Of a stretch of DNA of 64,000 bases, positions 8,534 through 17,929 are shown one piece after another. Source of the stretch: Nitrospinota bacterium (GTDB lineage: Bacteria > Nitrospinota_A > UBA7883 > JACRLM01); contig JACQXA010000004.1 of assembly GCA_016208975.1 (NCBI GenBank), positions 993,015 to 1,057,014 of the forward strand, in the 5' to 3' direction. Numbering within the stretch: position 1 is the stretch's first letter; every line of letters starts with the position of its first letter. A program made the translations under genes and the position numbers. The notes under the pieces are model-generated. The model searched no databases, had not been told where the DNA came from, and saw nothing but the letters and a program-made list of their open reading frames with translations.

Positions 8534-10237
8534 TCAACCCACGTCGTTCAGCGCCTCTTCCGCCCATTTCAAGGCGCTTTCCCTGGCGCCGTCGCCACCG
8601 GCCATGCGGGCGAGGTCTCGAATCCTCCCATCGCGGTCCAGCGGGATAACCGCCACGGCCACCCGGTTTTTCTTCACCGATTTTTCGACGAGGTAATGGC
8701 CGTGCGCCTGCCGCGCAACCTGCGCCAGATGGGTTACACAGAACACCTGGCAGTTCCTGGCCAGTTTCCTCAGCTTCTCCCCAAGCCTGTCGCCGGTAAC
8801 GCCGCCTATGCCCGCGTCCACCTCGTCGAATATCATCACCGGCACAGGCTGGTCCCCGGCCATGACGGTTTTTAAGGCCAGCATCAGCCTGCTTATCTCG
8901 CCGCCGGAGGCTATTTTCACTATGGGTTTTTCCGGCTCGCCCGGATTGACGCTGAAAAGTATCTCCGCCTTCCCCGCGCCGGTGGGCCCCAGCTTCACTC
9001 CCTTGGAGCCGATAACGCAGGGGCTTTCCGCCTCCTCCTCGTAATCGAATGCCATTTTCACCCGCGCCTTGGGCATGCTCAAATCCTTCAGCTCTTTCTC
9101 CACCTTGCGGGCGAAATCCCCGGCGCCTTCTTTTCGTTTGCGGTCAAGGCTCCCGGCCATCTCCGCCGCCTGGCCCCAAAGCTGTTTTACGCGGGCCTCC
9201 AGGGTTTCCATGTGGCTCCGGTCGAACTCTATGCTTTCCAGCTCGGCGCGGGCTTTTTCCAGATAGGCCAGAATCTCTTCTATGGTGTCTCCATATTTTT
9301 TCTTGAGCGTGTGGACGAGGTTGAGCCGGTCATCCACCTCCGCCAGCCTGTTAGGGTCGGTCTCCAGCGTATCGGCGTAGCGGCGCACGTTCCCGGCCAG
9401 TTCCACCATGGCGAAAATGGCGCCGGTTATTTCTTCGGCCATGGAGTTTGTGGAATCGTCGAGCTCGGCGATCTGTTCAATGGCCCCCCGGGCCCGCTGG
9501 GCTATGCCAGTTACGTTATCGTCTCCGTCTTCCAGCGCGTTCACCGCCAGGGCGCAAAGCTCCGCCAGTTTCTCGGAGTTCACAAGCCGCTTTTTCTCCC
9601 GCTCCAGCGCCTCGTCCTCCCCCGGCGCAAGCTCCGCCTTGCCTATTTCGTCCACCTGGAACTTCAGCAGGTCCAGCCGCCGCTCAATTTCCTTCTGGTT
9701 CTCTTTGAGGCCGGAAAGCCTGCGCCGCGCGGCGCCAAGCTCGTCATACACCTGCCGGTAGTCTCCCAATTCCGGTTTCAGCTTTAAAAAACTGTCGAGA
9801 AATGGAAGGTGTGATTGGGGGTTTATAAGCGTCTGGCTTTCGTGCTGGCCATGCAGGTCCATAAGCCGGGCGCCCAGCGCCTTCAATTGAGTTACCGTGG
9901 CCTGGGAGCCGTTTATGAAGGCCTTGCCCCGGCCGGAGCGGGAGACAACCCGGCGGATGATTACTTGGCCGCTGTCGTCTTCCAGCCCCTGCTCCGAAAG
10001 CCACATGGCCACGCCGCCCGCGTCTTGCGCGTTGAAGACCGCTTCTATCACCGCTTGTTCGGCCCCGGCCCGGATTACCTCTTCCGGCGCCCGGCCGCCC
10101 AGGGCCACCTCCAGCGCTTCTATAAGGATGGATTTACCGGCGCCGGTTTCACCGGTGAGGACGTTGAGACCCGGCCCGAACTCCACCGTGATTTCCTCAA
10201 CGATGGCGAAATCTTTTACGCGAAGCCCGGTGAGCAT
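8534..10237 (-). CDS. recN: DNA repair protein RecN
   Basis: SMC-like ATPase acting early in double-strand break repair. The 567-residue protein has Walker A GETGAGKS (29-36), a central coiled-coil with ENQKEIERRLDLLKFQVDEI, the signature region IASGGEISRLMLALKTVM and Walker B PVMIFDEVDAGIGG near the C-terminus. The ATG overlaps the TAA of the upstream diguanylate cyclase gene by one base (TAATG), so it is the third gene of a nadK-cyclase-recN operon with translational coupling. Confidence 0.96.
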   Translation of the reverse strand: MLTGLRVKDFAIVEEITVEFGPGLNVLTGETGAGKSILIEALEVALGGRAPEEVIRAGAEQAVIEAVFNAQDAGGVAMWLSEQGLEDDSGQVIIRRVVSRSGRGKAFINGSQATVTQLKALGARLMDLHGQHESQTLINPQSHLPFLDSFLKLKPELGDYRQVYDELGAARRRLSGLKENQKEIERRLDLLKFQVDEIGKAELAPGEDEALEREKKRLVNSEKLAELCALAVNALEDGDDNVTGIAQRARGAIEQIAELDDSTNSMAEEITGAIFAMVELAGNVRRYADTLETDPNRLAEVDDRLNLVHTLKKKYGDTIEEILAYLEKARAELESIEFDRSHMETLEARVKQLWGQAAEMAGSLDRKRKEGAGDFARKVEKELKDLSMPKARVKMAFDYEEEAESPCVIGSKGVKLGPTGAGKAEILFSVNPGEPEKPIVKIASGGEISRLMLALKTVMAGDQPVPVMIFDEVDAGIGGVTGDRLGEKLRKLARNCQVFCVTHLAQVARQAHGHYLVEKSVKKNRVAVAVIPLDRDGRIRDLARMAGGDGARESALKWAEEALNDVG

Positions 10238-11313
10238 TATTTTTTGCCGGGGCCGGCCAGGTTCAGCTCGGTCTTTACATTGTTCCTGCCGTTGTCCTTG
10301 GCCATATACAAAGCCTCATCAGCCATCAGCTGGCTTTGCTCGCCGGCGCGGCCGGGGCGCAAGGTGGCCAGCCCGCAGGACACGGTCATTTTCTCCACCT
10401 TGTCGCGCACGATGAACTCATGCTCTTCCACCGCCAGCCTGGCTTTTTCCACTATGGCCAGGGCTTGCTCCAGTTTGGCGCCGGAAACGACAATGGCGAA
10501 CTCCTCTCCCCCGTAACGGTACACCTCGCCGTCAATGCCCACCATGTCCACCAAAATGGAGGCCAGCGCCCGCAGGGCCTTGTCCCCCACGGCGTGACCG
10601 TATTTGTCGTTGAGTTTTTTGAAGAAATCCAGGTCCACCATGGCCAGGCAGGAGATGGCGCCGTTGCGTTCCACCCACTTTATCTCCTCTTCCAGCGCCT
10701 CGTTGTAGGCCCTGCGGTTGCCAACCTGGGTCAGGTCGTCCAGCCGTGCTTCGGCCCGGGCCCGGGCCAGCGACTGACGCAGGTCGTTTATCTGCATCGA
10801 ATAGCTGTCCAGCTGGGCGCTGATGTTCTTGTTGGCTCCGGCTATCTTCCGTGTGTCGTCCAGCAGGTTTACGATTATGTTCGACACCTGCTGGTAATCG
10901 GCCTTGTCTTCCATCTTCCCGGCGAACTCGCCCAGCTTTGCGCCATAATCCGCATTGGTTTCGGCGATCTTCTTCAGATCTTTGGCGATGGGATCGAGGA
11001 TCTTCGAGGTGGCCAGGTTGGCCTCTTCCACCGCTTTTATCTCTTCGGCAAGCTTCTTTTCCTGCTCGGCGGAGAGCCCCATTACGACGTGCTTTTCGTA
11101 TATCTGCTGGTTTACCCTGTCGCTGAACTTGGCGCCGCTGGCGATGAGGTTTTTGAGCGCCCTTACAAGATCCTGGTTTTCGCCCAGGAAAAACTCGTAC
11201 CAGATAAAATAGTTCACCGGCGTCACGGGGATGCCCTTTTCGGCCATGAAAGGAATGGCCTTCCTGGCGATATCCGTGGCCAGATCCACCTTCACTCGGT
11301 CAGATTGCTCCAT
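10237..11313 (-). CDS. Diguanylate cyclase (GGDEF domain)
   Basis: Makes the second messenger cyclic di-GMP. The 358-residue protein has a helical N-terminal region (about 1-185; FMAEKGIPVTPVNYFIWYEFFLGENQDL) of unknown ligand and a GGDEF domain with DDLTQVGNRRAYNEAL and the active-site motif GGEEF (268-272). The RxxD inhibitory site expected just before this motif is absent (the stretch reads DGEVYRY), so product inhibition is probably weak. No membrane segments. The start overlaps nadK by 14 bases and the stop overlaps recN. Confidence 0.93.
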   Translation of the reverse strand: MEQSDRVKVDLATDIARKAIPFMAEKGIPVTPVNYFIWYEFFLGENQDLVRALKNLIASGAKFSDRVNQQIYEKHVVMGLSAEQEKKLAEEIKAVEEANLATSKILDPIAKDLKKIAETNADYGAKLGEFAGKMEDKADYQQVSNIIVNLLDDTRKIAGANKNISAQLDSYSMQINDLRQSLARARAEARLDDLTQVGNRRAYNEALEEEIKWVERNGAISCLAMVDLDFFKKLNDKYGHAVGDKALRALASILVDMVGIDGEVYRYGGEEFAIVVSGAKLEQALAIVEKARLAVEEHEFIVRDKVEKMTVSCGLATLRPGRAGEQSQLMADEALYMAKDNGRNNVKTELNLAGPGKK

Positions 11314-12175
11314 GTCGTAAGGTTTCCCCCCATTTAAGCTTTCCCCGCAGGAGCTGATAATAGTTCTTGTATGGCGAAAGTATTATCCTGCTCACGGAAG
11401 AAGCTTTCTTGACCACCAGCCTGTCCCTAAAACCTACTTGCAGGCTCACCTGCCCGTCCATAGTGGCCAGGCCGTCCCCTTGCGTGGAAGGGGCCAGCGC
11501 GATTTCCACCTTGAGGCCGTCCGGTATCACGATGGGCCGGTTGCTCAAGGTATGCGGGCATATAGGGCTTATTATAATGGCTCCCACCGAAGGATGCACT
11601 ATGGGGCCCCCGGCGGACAGGTTGTACGCCGTGGAGCCGGTGGGGGTGGCCACTATAAGCCCGTCGGCTGTGTATTCGTTCACGAACACCCCGTCCACAT
11701 AAACCAGAAGATGAAGCATCCGGGTGTGCGCGCCCCGGTTTATAACTATGTCGTTAAGCGCGGTGTAACTGGCTATGGTCTTCCCCTCGCGGGATATGCC
11801 CACGTCCAGCATTATGCGGTCTTCAAACGCGTAATCACCGGAAAGCACCTGTTCCAGCGCCGGGAACATCTCCTCGTAGGCGAACTCGGTTAAAAACCCC
11901 AGGGCGCCCAGGTTCACCCCCAGAATAGGCGCCATGCGCCCTTCCATCATCCGGGCCACGCTCAAGAATGTGCCATCGCCTCCCATCACCACCACCATGT
12001 CCGCCTCGCGGGCAAGGTCGCTCTTTGTTAGCATGGACTTAATGCCCGCCGCCTGGGCCGATTCGTTGTCCACAAGGCAGTTCATGCCCCGCTGGACCAG
12101 CCATGCGGAAAGGCTTTGCAACCCTTCAACGGCAAGGGGGCTCTGGGTTTTGGCGACTACTCCAATATTCTTCAT
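11300..12175 (-). CDS. nadK: NAD kinase
   Basis: Phosphorylates NAD to NADP. The 291-residue cytoplasmic protein has the diacylglycerol-kinase-fold signature VVVMGGDGTFLSVAR (GGDGT at 65-69), GVNLGALGFLTEFAYEEM, and the conserved TPTGSTAYNLSAGGPIVHP loop. It is the first gene of an overlapping operon with the cyclase and recN. The window shows no obvious promoter in the 100 bases upstream, where selD ends in the same orientation. Confidence 0.96.
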   Translation of the reverse strand: MKNIGVVAKTQSPLAVEGLQSLSAWLVQRGMNCLVDNESAQAAGIKSMLTKSDLAREADMVVVMGGDGTFLSVARMMEGRMAPILGVNLGALGFLTEFAYEEMFPALEQVLSGDYAFEDRIMLDVGISREGKTIASYTALNDIVINRGAHTRMLHLLVYVDGVFVNEYTADGLIVATPTGSTAYNLSAGGPIVHPSVGAIIISPICPHTLSNRPIVIPDGLKVEIALAPSTQGDGLATMDGQVSLQVGFRDRLVVKKASSVSRIILSPYKNYYQLLRGKLKWGETLRHGAI

Positions 12176-12277
12176 ATAACAGGTTGCATGGAAGTGCTTC
12201 TACGGAATTGCTATAACATTATCACACCTGAAAAAAGCGGGCAATGACGAGAGCGAATAAGCTTTATTAAGCCTATA

Positions 12278-13357
12278 TCAGGGAGTGACGGTGACGCTTC
12301 CGGGCGGGCCGGGGTTGATTTCGCCTATCACGGAGGCCGCCTCGTCGCCCCCATTTTTCAGCCGGGCCAGAAGGCGTTCCGCTTTTTCTTCCGGCACAGC
12401 CATCAACAAGCCTCCGGAAGTTTGAGCGTCGCAAAGGATCAGAATTTCCACCCCGGCAATGCCCTCACCCGCCGTCACAATGGGTTTTACCCAGTTATGG
12501 TTCCGTTCCCCGCCTCCCTTTGTGCCGTTTACGGCGTAAGGCCCGATCCCGTCGTACCGGGGAACCCTGGAGAATGAAATGGTGGCGGAAACGCCGGAGG
12601 CTTCCAGCAGGTTTCTCAAATGCCCCAGCAGGCCGAACCCCGTAACATCGGTGCAGGCGCGGACGCCAAACTCCACCATGGCTTCAGACGCGTTCCGGTT
12701 GAGCCGGGTCATTTCCCGCTCGGCTTCGGCGAAGACACTGTCCGGGATGGCCGGGCCGCGCATCATTATGGAGCCTTTTATTGTGCCTTTCACCTTGGCC
12801 AGGTTGCTCAATATGCCCACGCCTATTTTCTTTGTGAGTATCAGGACATCGCCCGGCCTGGCGCCGCGGTTCGTGACCATTCTATCCGGATGTACCACCC
12901 CGGTGACCGCCAACCCGTACTTGGGCTCCGGATCCTCAATGCTATGGCCGCCCAGCAACACCGCACCGGCCTCCCTCACGGTATCCGCCCCGCCTTTGAG
13001 GATTTCGTTTATCACCTCGATACCCAATGAACACGACACGGCTATTATGTTAAGCGCCGTAATGGGCCGGGCTCCCACGGTGTAAACGTCGGAAATGGCG
13101 TTGGCGGCGGCTATCCTGCCGAAGGTGTACGGGTCGTCCACAATGGGGGTGAAAAAATCCACGGTCTGCACTATGGCCACGCTGTCGCTGATTTTGTACA
13201 CACCGGTATCGTCACCGGTCCCCAACCCGTATAGGATTGCGGGGTCAGTGAACGGCTCGATGCCTTTTAACGCCTTGCGCAGGTCCTCCGGACCCAGCTT
13301 GGCGCCTCAACCGCCGGCTTTGGCCAGCGTGGACAGCCTCAGTGTTTCCTTGCCCAT
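12278..13357 (-). CDS. selD: Selenide, water dikinase (selenophosphate synthetase), selenoprotein form
   Basis: Makes selenophosphate from selenide and ATP, the selenium donor for Sec-tRNA. The reading frame from the ATG at 13357 runs through an in-frame TGA (13309-13307) at codon 17, exactly where other SelD proteins have the catalytic Cys or Sec (here AKAGG-Sec-GAK). The rest is canonical: IVQTVDFFTPIVDDPYTFGRIAAANA, GGHSIEDPEPKYGLAVTG, MTRLNRNASEAM, TDVTGFGLLGHL and DAQTSGGLL. Length 359 residues with Sec, against about 347 in E. coli. A conventional gene finder would begin it after the TGA and lose the active site. A SECIS-like hairpin follows the TGA. No selA, selB or selC was seen. Confidence 0.93.
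13282..13306 (-). promoter_or_regulatory. Bacterial SECIS-like hairpin after the selD UGA
   Basis: Directly after the TGA on the minus strand, GGTCC (13294-13290) and GGACC (13286-13282) form a 5-bp stem with loop GGA. The loop lies 18-20 bases from the UGA, inside the distance window for bacterial SECIS elements, and contains the expected G residues. A GCGC/GCGC pair can extend the lower stem. Confidence 0.65.
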
Positions 13358-13408
13358 GGGTTTAATAATTGGTTCACGCTTTCACATTCAGCATAAGCGG
13401 GCATATTA

Positions 13409-13440
13409 CCCGGCGGCAAGTCAAATAACCTGCCGCCGGG
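13409..13440. terminator. Hairpin between tolC-like and selD genes
   Basis: CCCGGCGGCA (13409-13418) and TGCCGCCGGG (13431-13440) form a perfect 10-bp stem with a 12-base loop, 19 bases after the TolC-type stop. There is no clear U run on the minus strand, so termination would be weak or factor-assisted. Confidence 0.45.
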
Positions 13441-13458
13441 CATGGGGGGGGAGGGGTA

Positions 13459-14856
13459 TCAGTCTTCTTTTGAAGTGGACAGAAGGTTGTTCACCAATTC
13501 CACATCCTTATCTTCCAGCAAACCCGCCGAAGCCTTGAGCCTTAGGTGGTTCAACAGGTAGTTATACTCGGCCTGGGCCAGGTCGCGCCGGGCGGCAAAA
13601 ACCTGTTGTTGGGCGTTCAAAACATCCACCCCGGTGCGCAACCCCAGCTCGAACCCTTTCCGGGTGGAATCCAGCGACCGGAGGCTTGAAACCAGCGCCT
13701 GCCGCAAGGCCATGGCTTGGGACACCCCGGCTTTCACGCCAAGGTAGAGCGACCGGGTTTGAGCCCTGGTGGAACGCAACGATGTTTCCAAATCCTGCCG
13801 GGCTTTTTCTTCCAGCGCGGCGGCTTCCCGGGTTTTGGAAAGAGTGGCCCCACCGGCGAACAGCGGCAGTTGGGCCTGCACACCTACGACTTGGGCGGTG
13901 GTTTCACTGCCAACTCCAAAAGAGCCGTCGCTGGCGGTGGAGTATGAATAGGAGGCCACCAGGTCAACGGTGGGCAAATGTCCGGAGCGGTTCTTCTTCG
14001 TTTCCTCGCCAGCTACAGCCAGAGCCTGCCGAGCGATAATCAGCGCCGGATTGCCCTTTTCGGCCAGATCCAGCCATTGTTCAGCGTCGTCCGGCTCCGG
14101 AACCGTGAGGGGGATTTCCGGTTTCAGCGGAGCCAACTCCCCCGGATAAACCCCGGTGATTTTGGCCAGGGAATCCTTTTTCACCTCCAAGTCGTTCTGG
14201 ACGGATATTTCCAGCGCCATGGCCAGGTCGCGCCGGGCCTGGGCCTCGTGGGTGTCGGTTATGGTTACCGTGCCCGCCTCGAAAGCTTTTTGGGCCTGCA
14301 AAAGCTGGTTCTCGATAGCCTCTTTATACGACTGGGTGAACCTCAGGCTGTCCTGGGCGAACAATACGTCGAAATAGGCCTGCGCCGTCCGCGTTATCAG
14401 GTCTTGCCTGGCGCCGTTATATTGGGTTTCGGCCTGTTCGCCGGCAATGACCCCCTGCCGGTAACTCTCATAGTTCTGGAACCTGAAAAGCGGCTGGGTA
14501 AGCGTTACGGACGCCGCCCGGGAATCGTATCTTTTAACGCCGCCCGAAAGGGGGAAATTCTCCCCCGCGCCTTTGTAAGTGACTTCCTGATCGTTGTATT
14601 TGGACTCCCCGGCGGCGGTCACCGTGGGCAGTAGTAACGAAAGCCCCTGGTTGAATTTCTGTTTGCCCGCTTCCATGCTGGCCCGGGCGGCGGCGATGGC
14701 CGGGTCTTGCTCCCTGGCCATGCTGTAAACCGCCGCCAGGTCTATGGTCTTTTGCGGCTCCCCGGCGGCGGAAAATCCGGCGGACACCGCCAGCATGGGC
14801 ATGGCCATCAGAAAAACCCTGCCCAGATTGAATAAGCTTACGCCAGTTTTAATCAT
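13459..14856 (-). CDS. TolC-family outer membrane efflux protein
   Basis: Outer-membrane channel of the tripartite pump. The 465-residue protein has a signal peptide (about 1-29) and two repeated TolC domains: IDLAAVYSMAREQDPAIAAARASMEAGKQKFNQG starts the first and LAEKGNPALIIARQALAVAGEE the second, with long coiled helices typical of the periplasmic tunnel (DLITRTAQAYFDVLFAQDSLRF). GLRTGVDVLNAQQQVFAARRDLAQAEYNYL is the conserved C-terminal signature. It starts 6 bases after the RND gene and is last in the efflux operon. Confidence 0.93.
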   Translation of the reverse strand: MIKTGVSLFNLGRVFLMAMPMLAVSAGFSAAGEPQKTIDLAAVYSMAREQDPAIAAARASMEAGKQKFNQGLSLLLPTVTAAGESKYNDQEVTYKGAGENFPLSGGVKRYDSRAASVTLTQPLFRFQNYESYRQGVIAGEQAETQYNGARQDLITRTAQAYFDVLFAQDSLRFTQSYKEAIENQLLQAQKAFEAGTVTITDTHEAQARRDLAMALEISVQNDLEVKKDSLAKITGVYPGELAPLKPEIPLTVPEPDDAEQWLDLAEKGNPALIIARQALAVAGEETKKNRSGHLPTVDLVASYSYSTASDGSFGVGSETTAQVVGVQAQLPLFAGGATLSKTREAAALEEKARQDLETSLRSTRAQTRSLYLGVKAGVSQAMALRQALVSSLRSLDSTRKGFELGLRTGVDVLNAQQQVFAARRDLAQAEYNYLLNHLRLKASAGLLEDKDVELVNNLLSTSKED

Positions 14857-14862
14857 CGTCCG

Positions 14863-17800
14863 TCACCTCCCGGCCCGCCGGGCGTGAAACCGCTCCAGCC
14901 CGTTTTCCACCAATGAATAAACCGAAGGCACCACCACCAATGTAAGAAGGGTGGAGCTTACCATTCCTCCGATGACCGCTATGGCCAGGGGCGCGTTGGA
15001 GTCCGCCCCGGCGCCAACCCCCACCGCGGCGGGAAGCAGGGCCAGTATGATGGTCATCGAGGTCATTATCACCGGCCTCATCCTCACGGGGCACGCCTCC
15101 GTGAGGGCGTCCCGGATGGATTTGCCTTCCCCTCTCAACTGGTTTGTCATGTCTACCAGCAAGATGGAGTTTTTCGCCACCAGCCCCACCAGGAGCACAA
15201 GGCCTATCATGGAGTAAATGTTCAGCGTCTGGCCCGTGGCCCAAAGCGCCGCCACCCCGCCAATGATGGCCAGCGGCTGGGCCATCATGATTATCAACGG
15301 CTGGATGAACGAGTCGAACTGGCTGGCCAGCACCATGTACACAAGCACCATGGCCAGGGTGAACGCGAATATTATGTTCGCCATGGTCTTGCCGAACTCC
15401 TCGGCCTGGCCCACCATCTTCAGCGTGTAGCCCAGGGGCAGGATGGCGGCGGCCTCTTTCTGGACTGCGGCGATGGCGTCGCCCAGCGGTATCGAAGGGT
15501 TACCGAAGAAAGCGGCGGAATATTGCAGGTCGTACCTGCCTATCACCGCCGGGCCCAGTTCGCGTTCCACTTTGGCCAGGGTGTCCAGCCTTACAAGCGA
15601 GCCGTCTTTGGCGCGCAGGTAGAGCCGGGAGATATCCCCGCTTCCGGTTACGCTCCCTTCGGCGGCCTTCAGCCGCACGTCGTACCGTTCGCCGTCGCCG
15701 GGTATGTCATTATACTTGGCTATGTCCAGTCCTCCGGCCATGGCGTTCACGGCCATCCCCACATCCTGGGCGGACACGCCCATATCGGTAGCCCGTACCC
15801 GGTCCACATCCACGGAAAGCTGGGGCAGGTCCAGTTGCAGGTCCAGGTCCAGCCTGCCAATCCCCTCCACTTTGGCGAGCCTGGCGCGAAGCTCGTTGGC
15901 CAGCCTTCCCACCTCGTCCAAATCCAGCCCGCGAAGGATGAACTGCAACGGCTCGCCGCGCATGCCGCCCACCATGGGTATGGGCGCCGCAAAAGCCCGG
16001 ACGCCGGGTATCTGCGAAAGCTCTTTGCTCAACACGGGGATGAATTCGTACTGGCGCAGTTTCCTGTCGTGTTTGGGGGTCATGCGCACAAAGGCCAGCC
16101 CCTGGTTCACCTGCCCGGCGGAGCCTAAACCTATCACGGTGAAATAACCTGCCACCTCTTCCTTGTGGGTGGCTATCACCTCCTCCACCTTCTTGAGCCG
16201 GTCGTCCGTATAGTTTATGGACGAGCCCAGCGGCGTGCGGAAGAACACCATGAACCGCCCCTCGTCCTCATCGGGCACGAAACCTTTGCCCGTGGCGTTG
16301 AAGAAGAACACGCTTGATGCCACAGTGATAACGGCCATGCCCACCACCGTCCACCGGTAACCCAATGCCAGCGCCAGGGTTTTTCGGTAAGCCCTGTCCA
16401 TGGCCTTGAACACGGCGTCCAGGAACATGTACGCCCTGCCATGCTGGCTGGGTATGGAAAGGTAACGGGAGCAGAGCATGGGGGTGAGCGTCAGCGACAC
16501 GAAAAGCGAGACTATCACGCCGAACGTGACCACCACGCCGAAAGACTGGAAGAATTTCCCGATGATGCCGCCCAAAAATATCACCGGCGCGAATATGGAC
16601 ACCAGCGTAAGGCTGGCCGCGATAACCGCGAAGGCCACCTGCGTGGAGCCGTTGACCGCGGCGCTCACCGGGTCCGGATCCAGATGCTCCCGGTGGCGGA
16701 AAATGTTTTCCAGCACCACTATGGCGTCGTCCACCACCACGCCGATGAGCAACAGCAGGGCCAGCAACGTGAGGGTGTTGAAAGTGTAGCCAGCCTGGTA
16801 CATCACCGCCACCGCGCCCAGTAGCGACACGGGAATGGCCATGGATATGATTATGGTGGCCCTCAGGCTTTTGAGGAACAGCCACACCACTATCGCTGTA
16901 AGCAACGTGCCCAGGAGAAGATGCTCCAGCAGGCCGTCCACCATTTCCTGTATGAAAATGGCGTCGTTGGAGGAAAGGATCAGCGTCATTCCCGGCGGAA
17001 GCTGGGGCTCTATCTCGTCCTCCACCTTTTGCAAAACGCTGTTGGCGATGGCCACGGTGTTGGCGTTGGGTATCTTCACTATGCCTATGCCCACCGTGGG
17101 TTTGCCGTTGAACCGGGCCAGCTGGCGGTAGTCCGCCTGGCCGTCTTCCAGTCCGGCTATGTCTTTAAGCCTCACCGGCGCGCCGCTCCTGCTGGCCACC
17201 ACCATGTTGGAAAGGGCGGCCATGTTGTGGAACTCCAGGTCCAGCTTCACCATGTCTTCGGTCTTGCCCGCCACAAGGAACCCGCCGGGGAGCATCAGAT
17301 GTTCCGTATTGAACGCCCGCACGATGTCCTGGGTGGTCACGCCGAAAGCGGCCATCTTGCCGATGTCGGCGTTTACCCGGATAACCCGGCGCCGCTCGCC
17401 GCCTATGCGTATCTCGCCCACGCCGTTCACCGTCTCCAGCTTCTTCTTGATGACATTGCGGGCGTACACGTTAAGCTGTTGAAGGGTCCTGTCCCCCTGG
17501 AGCGCCAGCCACAGCATGGGGTTGGAGCCGGTCTGCACCTTGGCCACCACCGGCGGGTCTATATCCTTGGGCAGTTTGCGGAGGACCTGGTTCACCTTGG
17601 ACTGCACCTCGTTGAACGCCACGTCTATGTTCTTGTCCAGCGTGAAATTTATGTTCACCTGGGAGACGCCCGGCGAAGAGGTGGACTGCACATGCTCGAT
17701 GCCCGGAACGCTGTTCACGGCGCTTTCGATAATGTTGGTTATGGACGAGTCCACCACGTCGGGGTTTGCCCCGGCCTGGACGGTGGTCACCGATATCATC

Positions 17801-17928
17801 GGGAACTCAATGTACGGAAACCGGTCCACCCCGATGCGATGGTAGCTGATTATCCCGAACAGCACCAAAACGCCGCTTAACATCCACGCCAGCACGTGGC
17901 GGCGTATGGATAGGGTAGGGAGGTTCAT
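14863..17928 (-). CDS. RND-family inner membrane efflux transporter (AcrB/MexB-like)
   Basis: Proton-driven pump subunit exporting drugs, solvents or lipids. The 1021-residue protein has the RND plan: TM1 near the N-terminus, a large periplasmic loop, TM2-6, a second loop and TM8-12. The proton-relay pair is seen in TM4 (GVVVDDAIVVLENIFRH), and SLTLTPMLCSRYL and GLVLLVGLVAKNSILLVDM are family motifs. The hydrophobe/amphiphile class is more likely than heavy-metal export, but the substrate is not decided. It follows the adaptor gene by one base and precedes the TolC gene by 6. Confidence 0.96.
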   Translation of the reverse strand: MNLPTLSIRRHVLAWMLSGVLVLFGIISYHRIGVDRFPYIEFPMISVTTVQAGANPDVVDSSITNIIESAVNSVPGIEHVQSTSSPGVSQVNINFTLDKNIDVAFNEVQSKVNQVLRKLPKDIDPPVVAKVQTGSNPMLWLALQGDRTLQQLNVYARNVIKKKLETVNGVGEIRIGGERRRVIRVNADIGKMAAFGVTTQDIVRAFNTEHLMLPGGFLVAGKTEDMVKLDLEFHNMAALSNMVVASRSGAPVRLKDIAGLEDGQADYRQLARFNGKPTVGIGIVKIPNANTVAIANSVLQKVEDEIEPQLPPGMTLILSSNDAIFIQEMVDGLLEHLLLGTLLTAIVVWLFLKSLRATIIISMAIPVSLLGAVAVMYQAGYTFNTLTLLALLLLIGVVVDDAIVVLENIFRHREHLDPDPVSAAVNGSTQVAFAVIAASLTLVSIFAPVIFLGGIIGKFFQSFGVVVTFGVIVSLFVSLTLTPMLCSRYLSIPSQHGRAYMFLDAVFKAMDRAYRKTLALALGYRWTVVGMAVITVASSVFFFNATGKGFVPDEDEGRFMVFFRTPLGSSINYTDDRLKKVEEVIATHKEEVAGYFTVIGLGSAGQVNQGLAFVRMTPKHDRKLRQYEFIPVLSKELSQIPGVRAFAAPIPMVGGMRGEPLQFILRGLDLDEVGRLANELRARLAKVEGIGRLDLDLQLDLPQLSVDVDRVRATDMGVSAQDVGMAVNAMAGGLDIAKYNDIPGDGERYDVRLKAAEGSVTGSGDISRLYLRAKDGSLVRLDTLAKVERELGPAVIGRYDLQYSAAFFGNPSIPLGDAIAAVQKEAAAILPLGYTLKMVGQAEEFGKTMANIIFAFTLAMVLVYMVLASQFDSFIQPLIIMMAQPLAIIGGVAALWATGQTLNIYSMIGLVLLVGLVAKNSILLVDMTNQLRGEGKSIRDALTEACPVRMRPVIMTSMTIILALLPAAVGVGAGADSNAPLAIAVIGGMVSSTLLTLVVVPSVYSLVENGLERFHARRAGR

Positions 17929-17929
17929 C

